Shown piece by piece: positions 4,987 through 5,371 of a stretch of DNA of 5,371 bases. A model generated the notes under the pieces. The model ran no database searches. It was given only the letters and a program-made list of their open reading frames with translations, and had not been told where the DNA came from. A program made the translations under genes and the position numbers. Within the stretch, counting starts at the first letter, position 1; each line of letters begins with the position of its first letter. The DNA lies in assembly GCA_030682755.1 (NCBI GenBank), contig JAUXNR010000744.1, positions 1 through 5,371 on the forward strand, read 5' to 3'. The DNA comes from Flavobacterium sp. GTDB taxonomy: Bacteria; Bacteroidota; Bacteroidia; Flavobacteriales; Flavobacteriaceae.

Positions 4987-5371
4987 ATGAAATTTATCTA
5001 CTTCATAGTATTAATTATATGTTTTGGCTGTTCAACCAAAAACATTAATTATGACAGAAATAAAATCATTGAAAAGTATAACACTAATTATAAATTCTAT
5101 TTAAATGATGAAGAAATTGTTTTTGAAAATTTTTTTCTTAACAAGAATAATATTGATAGAATTATTGTAGATAAAAGAGGTAAAACTATTCTAATACACC
5201 AAAAGTTCAAGTCACAATTATTTAGACTAAAAGAATATAATTTAGATCGATTTATAAATGATTCTTTCAAATTAGATGACTTAAATTGTCAAGATTGTGT
5301 TCTCGCGATTGATGGGTTTTTGTTCCCTATTGAAAAATTAAATGAAATATACTTTAGTGAAAAAAGCATTA
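4987..5371 (+). CDS. Putative lipoprotein, 3' end outside the window
   Basis: An open frame starts with ATG directly after the cyclase stop (TAA-ATG, no gap) and stays open to the window end, giving 128 codons plus one base. It starts MKFIYFIVLIICFGCSTK: a short signal peptide with a lipobox ending at C15, so a membrane-anchored lipoprotein is expected. The visible mature part is Asn-, Lys- and Ile-rich and contains two similar-looking segments: LNDEEIVFENFFLNKNNIDR (39-58) and AIDGFLFPIEKLNEIYF (about 108-124). Both have the pattern of a D/N-G-like turn, a short hydrophobic stretch and then an N-x-I helix, loosely like the plug-type motif found in some Bacteroidota lipoproteins. Two cysteines (CQDC) lie near 102-105. 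The family is not recognised. The zero-base junction suggests coupling to the cyclase gene. It does not resemble the tandem lipoprotein pair. Confidence 0.75.
   Translation, partial: MKFIYFIVLIICFGCSTKNINYDRNKIIEKYNTNYKFYLNDEEIVFENFFLNKNNIDRIIVDKRGKTILIHQKFKSQLFRLKEYNLDRFINDSFKLDDLNCQDCVLAIDGFLFPIEKLNEIYFSEKSI

Overview
The window looks like a chromosomal segment of a Bacteroidota bacterium, most probably Flavobacteriaceae (Flavobacterium-like). The pointers are low GC, A-rich rather than Shine-Dalgarno-like sequence before most start codons, a perfect TAnnTTTG promoter element, short lipoproteins with an acidic stretch just after the lipid cysteine, and RuvC, HemW and cyclase-family proteins of Bacteroidota character. 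All seven genes are on the + strand and closely packed. The longest gene-free stretch is about 145 bases.

Layout: 1-28 is an imperfect palindrome overlapping the leader of ruvC (37-591, Holliday-junction resolvase, catalytic acids intact). Next come two tandem paralogous lipoprotein genes of unknown function (620-1537 and 1540-2436), visibly more AT-rich than ruvC in places. An AT-rich spacer (2437-2581) with a possible promoter precedes hemW (2582-3715, radical-SAM heme chaperone). Immediately after the hemW stop lies a cassette: a 33-bp inverted repeat (3716-3748 / 4182-4214, 32 of 33 positions complementary) built from the motif CGCAAAG, bracketing a 125-aa GxxExxY protein (3792-4169) with a PD-(D/E)XK nuclease-like core. 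The cassette ends 7 bases before a cyclase-family (kynurenine-formamidase-like) metal hydrolase gene (4222-4986). A further lipoprotein gene starts directly after the cyclase stop (4987) and runs off the window.

Interpretation: ruvC, hemW and the cyclase gene look like a housekeeping backbone. The lipoprotein pair and the nuclease cassette look like separate insertions into its two gaps. The cassette is the most interesting item: it fits exactly between a stop codon and the next start, has long near-identical inverted ends and carries one nuclease-like gene. That is the architecture of a small mobile or selfish element, although no transposase is present and mobility is not shown by this sequence alone.
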